From Acanthacorydalis orientalis (taxonomy: Eukaryota; Arthropoda; Insecta; Megaloptera; Corydalidae): a stretch of DNA of 64,000 nt. Below the pieces are notes generated by a model, which worked only from the letters and a program-made list of their open reading frames with translations, did not search any database and was not told where the DNA came from. Both the position numbers and the translations under genes were made by a program. The DNA lies in contig CM068316.1 of NCBI GenBank assembly GCA_034766995.1, positions 23,000,590 to 23,064,589 on the forward strand, given 5' to 3'. Below, piece by piece: positions 60,398 to 64,000 of this stretch; position 1 is the first letter of the stretch; each line of letters begins with the position of its first letter.

Positions 60398-61627
60398 AAA
60401 CATATACGATAATGTTTTTTTTTCAATTTTAATGAAAATTGTTACTTAAATAAAACGGAATTTAATAAGTTTGATTTGTAGTAAGAATATATCTATCATA
60501 ATATTTTTCATGATATAAATAACGAATAATTTTATACGCTATTGTCTTTCATAAAAACTAATTTATACCGAAAGAAAATTATGTTACTGGTGGCTATATC
60601 AGTGGTAGAATTACTAAAATGTCGTGCCTTATAATATGTTGAAGTCTACGAGATTATGAATTTTAAATCTTCCATAACTAAAAAAATTGAATGTATTACG
60701 ACAAATTAATCATTCCTCATTGTATTTTAATTCAAATTATATCAAAATCAATCTTAGCACTTCCAACCTAATATATATGTAAACTACACAAGGTTTTCAA
60801 GTTTTTCACTTATGATTTGTACAGGTATTAGTTATTTCCCGTGTGAATTATATTTTTTTTTCTATTTTATGAAATTTATTTTGTCTCTTTTTTATACAAA
60901 TACTTACCAAGAAAATGGATAACTACTCCAATAATCTCGTATAAATTTACTAATGTTATAAATTTAATAATCAATAAACGAATAAAAATAAAAACATTCT
61001 TTTGTAAGTTGATATGTGTAATATATTTTTTTTATTTTAATCAGTGTGTTTATTACTCTCAGTAACAAAGAGAACGATTATTTTTTCGAAAATGTTTTCG
61101 ATTATAAGTTCTTTATCCATTGATTTCTGGATGATTTTTCAAACAAAAATTACGAACTATGTTGCATTAATCTGTAAGATTTTTTTTAATTAAGTTAATG
61201 TGTTTCTTATACTTCAAATATTATTTTTTTTTAGTAGACCTAGTAAATATTTTAATATTTTCAATGCAATCAACAAAATATTAGTTGACTTAGGAACTTA
61301 TTAAATATTTCAATATCACTATCGATTAATCCCTTAGGTGAGTCTTATCACTTCAGTATTAAAATCTCAACAAAGTTTAATGTTTCTCGCAAATAATTAT
61401 ATTAATAAATAATTTCTCTGTAAAATTTATTTGCATCCATTATTTCAAAAAGGCATATTATTTTCTATTTCTTACATACAAAACCCTAATGACTACATTT
61501 ATATTCAGCATATTCATTCATACTTAGAAACAATAAAATAGTTACAAACACGATAAATTCATTGAATCTTTGTACACTGATGATAAACACAAAACGCACA
61601 TTGGACACCCCATAAAATAAATATAGG
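60398..61627. other. A+T-rich stretch, nothing recognised
   Basis: No feature seen. Confidence 0.5.
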
Positions 61628-61629
61628 TA

Positions 61630-62100
61630 CACCCGTCCCTCGATTTATGCGGATTATTCTTCCATAGTGTTTTTATTACGCCAAAAAAAAACGCGTAATG
61701 TCCACCAGTTCGAAAAAAACTACTAAAGGAAAAATATAATATTAGTTATTTGTGTTTACTTGCTTACTGCTTGTTGTCTTTGAGTGCTAGTGATGTTTCG
61801 CTTCGAACAATTGACATAAAACTAATATGATCACAAAGTAATACGCAGTAGCATGCTTATTACGAACAAAGTATGTCAGAACGATGTAATTAGTACAATT
61901 AAGTAATAATTTTGATTTCATTAATATATAGTAGTTTTATTGATATATTTATTAAAGATTCTAGGAAAATATATTTTCTAACCGCGTAGAATGAGATCGC
62001 GTAAATTAATACCGCGTATAAAGAGTCCGCGTGAATGGGGCGATTATTTACCGCGTGAAAAACTCATGTAAAAAGTACCGCGTAAATCGAGGGACGGTTG
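61630..62100. mobile_element. Pogo/Tigger-like MITE with sub-terminal CCGCGT repeats
   Basis: This 471-bp element has 23-bp inverted repeats with few mismatches: left end CACCCGTCCCTCGATTTATG and reverse complement of the right end CAACCGTCCCTCGATTTACG. TA flanks both (61628-61629, 62101-62102). The TCCCTCGATTTACGCGG form recalls pogo/Tigger termini, from general knowledge. The right 120 bp holds about six copies of a CCGCGT(A/G)(A/T)A motif. No transposase frame remains. Confidence 0.8.
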
Positions 62101-62104
62101 TACA

Positions 62105-62716
62105 TATAATACTGGATATTATTCCCTATTGAAAACCATTGGTATAGTGTTTTCAACAATATTTTTAAACAAATCTCCTGCCTCTAATTTACCTTTTTTA
62201 TAACATTTGATTCATTTTATGTCAGTGACTATAATTATTTACAAAGTTTTTTAATGAACTCAAAGGACTTGTATTTTATATTATTCGAATTCGTGAGTAC
62301 ATATGGAAGCTTTGGGACAATTAGTGTTATTTTTTACGTTTCAAACCAAACGTTCTTTTATAACAATAATGTTTAAAAATCTTATAAAAATATGGGCAGT
62401 TTGTGAAAATAATAATAAATATTTTTTAATTAAATGAGAAACATTTTTTCAAAGCAAATTTAAAAAATCAATTGTTTGCATTTTGTTAAAATTCTATTAA
62501 TATTATTTATGAGAATAGACTTAAAATATTGAATGTTGTTTCATTACAAAGATATGTTTATATAAAAAAAATAATTTTCTGGAAGATTACCGTTTTCATT
62601 GAATAATTTTTAGTATAAGTAATATTTAAACAGTTAAAAATAATGAAAATTTTCTTTATATTTTTTCCATAAAACTTTATATATAATTTTATAAAAATCA
62701 AACTATTCCTATAAAG
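62105..62716. other. A+T-rich stretch, nothing recognised
   Basis: No feature seen. Confidence 0.5.
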
Positions 62717-62717
62717 G

Positions 62718-63490
62718 GGTGATTCGATTTAGGTTAACTTCCACATGAAAGTGTTACAACAACGCAAACGTTAACAAAAATCATGTTATTTTTTATTTAG
62801 TATTTTAGTTCAATTCAATACAATTATGTATGAGAGATCATATCGTTCAAATGGCCTCCGCAGCTCCTGTGGCTTGATGTAATGCGTTTATCATAATTTT
62901 CAATTACATCGCTGCAGAACACAGGCTCTATGTCGACTATTTTGCGTCGTATTTCCTGTTTCAGCTCTGCAATCGTGTTCAGTTTGTTCTTGTAGACTTT
63001 ATTCTTCAAATAACTTCAAAGAAAGAAATCTAGAAGAGTTAAATCGCAAGATCTCAGAGACCAATTGTGTCGCCGTTTCGTGAGATCACACGGCTTGGAA
63101 ATTTTGTGCTCAGTAGCGCGATTTTTTCTGCTAGTGTGTGACTGATGGCACCGTCTTGTTGAAATCAGAGATCTTCGATGTCCATATCTTCCAATTAAGT
63201 CCATAAAAAAATTTTTTTCTTGCTCCGATAAAGAACGGCATTGATTGGAATAACCCTTTCTTCATCATCTTCAAAAAAATTCGGGCCAATTATGCCTTCA
63301 CATCACAATCCACACCAATTCGTCATTTTTTGAGGATGCATTTGCTTCCCGTAAATCTTTGTTGGATTTAACAACCCCCAAATGCGGTAATTTTGCTTGT
63401 TTACGAATCCATTGAGATGAAAATGCACCTCATTACTAAAGACACTTTAACATTGACAAATACTTTGACGTTTGAAAAAGATTCACCACT
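62718..63490 (-). mobile_element. Truncated DD41D-like mariner element E with 3' terminus
   Basis: The 3' terminus starts at 62718 with GGTGATTCGATTTAGGTTAA, then CTTCCACATGAAAGTGTTAC, preceded by TA four bases further out. The coding remnant follows at 62824 on the minus strand. The element ends abruptly near 63490 without a second terminus, so the 5' third is missing. The terminal text is shared with the foldback MITEs at 19038, 38672 and 41436. Confidence 0.8.
62824..63485 (-). pseudogene. DD41D-like mariner transposase remnant, copy E
   Basis: The minus strand from about 63440 reads VFSNEVHFHLNGFVNKQNYR, where the usual FSDEVHF Asp is Asn. It continues HPQKMTNWCGL, stop, then EGIIGPNFFEDDEE. 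FQQDGAISHTLAEKIALLST holds the second Asp, followed by KFPSRVISRNGDT. After a one-base frame change SLRSCDLTLLDFFL has the third Asp. A TGA replaces the Trp that normally follows. SYLKNKVYKNKLNTIAELKQ and then RSCGGHLNDMISHT end the protein at 62824. Correcting the frameshift gives 41 residues between the second and third Asp, as in the rosa-like DD41D group. The DNA-binding domain is absent. Confidence 0.85.
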
Positions 63491-64000
63491 GTCATGGCAA
63501 CTCACCTTGAATTACCTTTATGCAGTGTAACTTTATAATTCCAAAATATTTCTTAGAACTAAACAGTACATATAAAATGTTCATTATTAGTAATAGAATT
63601 TATCTTTTTAATATTTTATTACATAATTTTCAAGAAAGCCAAGTATTTGAGAATATAGACATTATAACAAAATATTTAAATAAGTACTATATTATTAATA
63701 AACAGAAACAGGAAAAATCATTAATATTTTTATCATTGATTTTAATTGGCGTAGTAAATTTTTCATTTTAATTAATATAAGTAATCGATAAATATTAAAT
63801 TGAAATTCTGCTTACTATTATGTAGTTAAAAATATTTTATGATATGCAATAAAAATGGTATGTTATTCTTAATTTTATGAAGAAATTACATCAACATAAC
63901 TAAATACTTAAAAAATTAAATTTCAAATCAAATATATAATACAAAAAGTATATTCTTTCTTAAATATATTTATAAATCGTTAAAAATATGATATGTATGT
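63490..64000. other. A+T-rich stretch, nothing recognised
   Basis: An 83-codon plus-strand frame at 63520-63771 is Ile/Asn/Phe-rich, as expected by chance. Confidence 0.5.

Overview
This window reads as intergenic DNA from a eukaryotic nuclear genome, most likely an arthropod. It is extremely A+T-rich and crowded with (TA)n microsatellites. It holds several lineages of cut-and-paste transposons typical of arthropods: mariner, Tc1-like, hAT and pogo-like. There is also one decayed non-LTR retrotransposon tail. I recognise no host protein-coding gene, rRNA, tRNA or CRISPR array. Most long open frames are translations of TA repeats or antisense shadows of transposases. The species cannot be fixed from this sequence alone.

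Layout: 0-9.4 kb holds a GC-rich hairpin island, a 470-bp MITE, a Tc1-like remnant, an irritans-like mariner remnant and a hAT tail. 9.5-20.7 kb holds a non-LTR retrotransposon 3' fragment, mariner copy A, a second hAT tail, a short foldback MITE and a second copy of the 470-bp MITE. 20.7-34 kb holds mariner copy F (DNA-binding part only), a non-autonomous hAT element with a perfect 8-bp target duplication, a foldback element and mariner H, which has both ends but is riddled with lesions. 34-50 kb holds mariner copy B, two more foldback MITEs, a second GC-rich island, mariner copy G and a TA-flanked MITE. 50-54 kb is nearly featureless. 54-64 kb holds a direct duplication of about 0.7 kb, mariner copy C, two decayed transposases of a DD41D-like type (D and E) and a pogo-like MITE.

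Three relationships stand out. First, mariner copies A, B and C are near-identical, have 27-bp terminal inverted repeats, and have each lost the N-terminal DNA-binding half through a different internal deletion starting at nearly the same place; B and C still have open catalytic-domain frames. Second, the unrelated copies F and G have lost the catalytic half and kept the DNA-binding half. Third, the short foldback elements near 19.0, 38.7 and 41.4 kb carry the same terminal sequence as the 3' end of the decayed transposon E near 62.7 kb, so they look like its non-autonomous offspring.

The microsatellites also show order. In nearly every compound array, C-bearing units (CA, CT, CTAT, CATA) lie 5' of TA and G-bearing units (TG, GA, GATA, TGTA) lie 3' of it. 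Many TA-targeting transposons sit directly inside or against (TA)n arrays.
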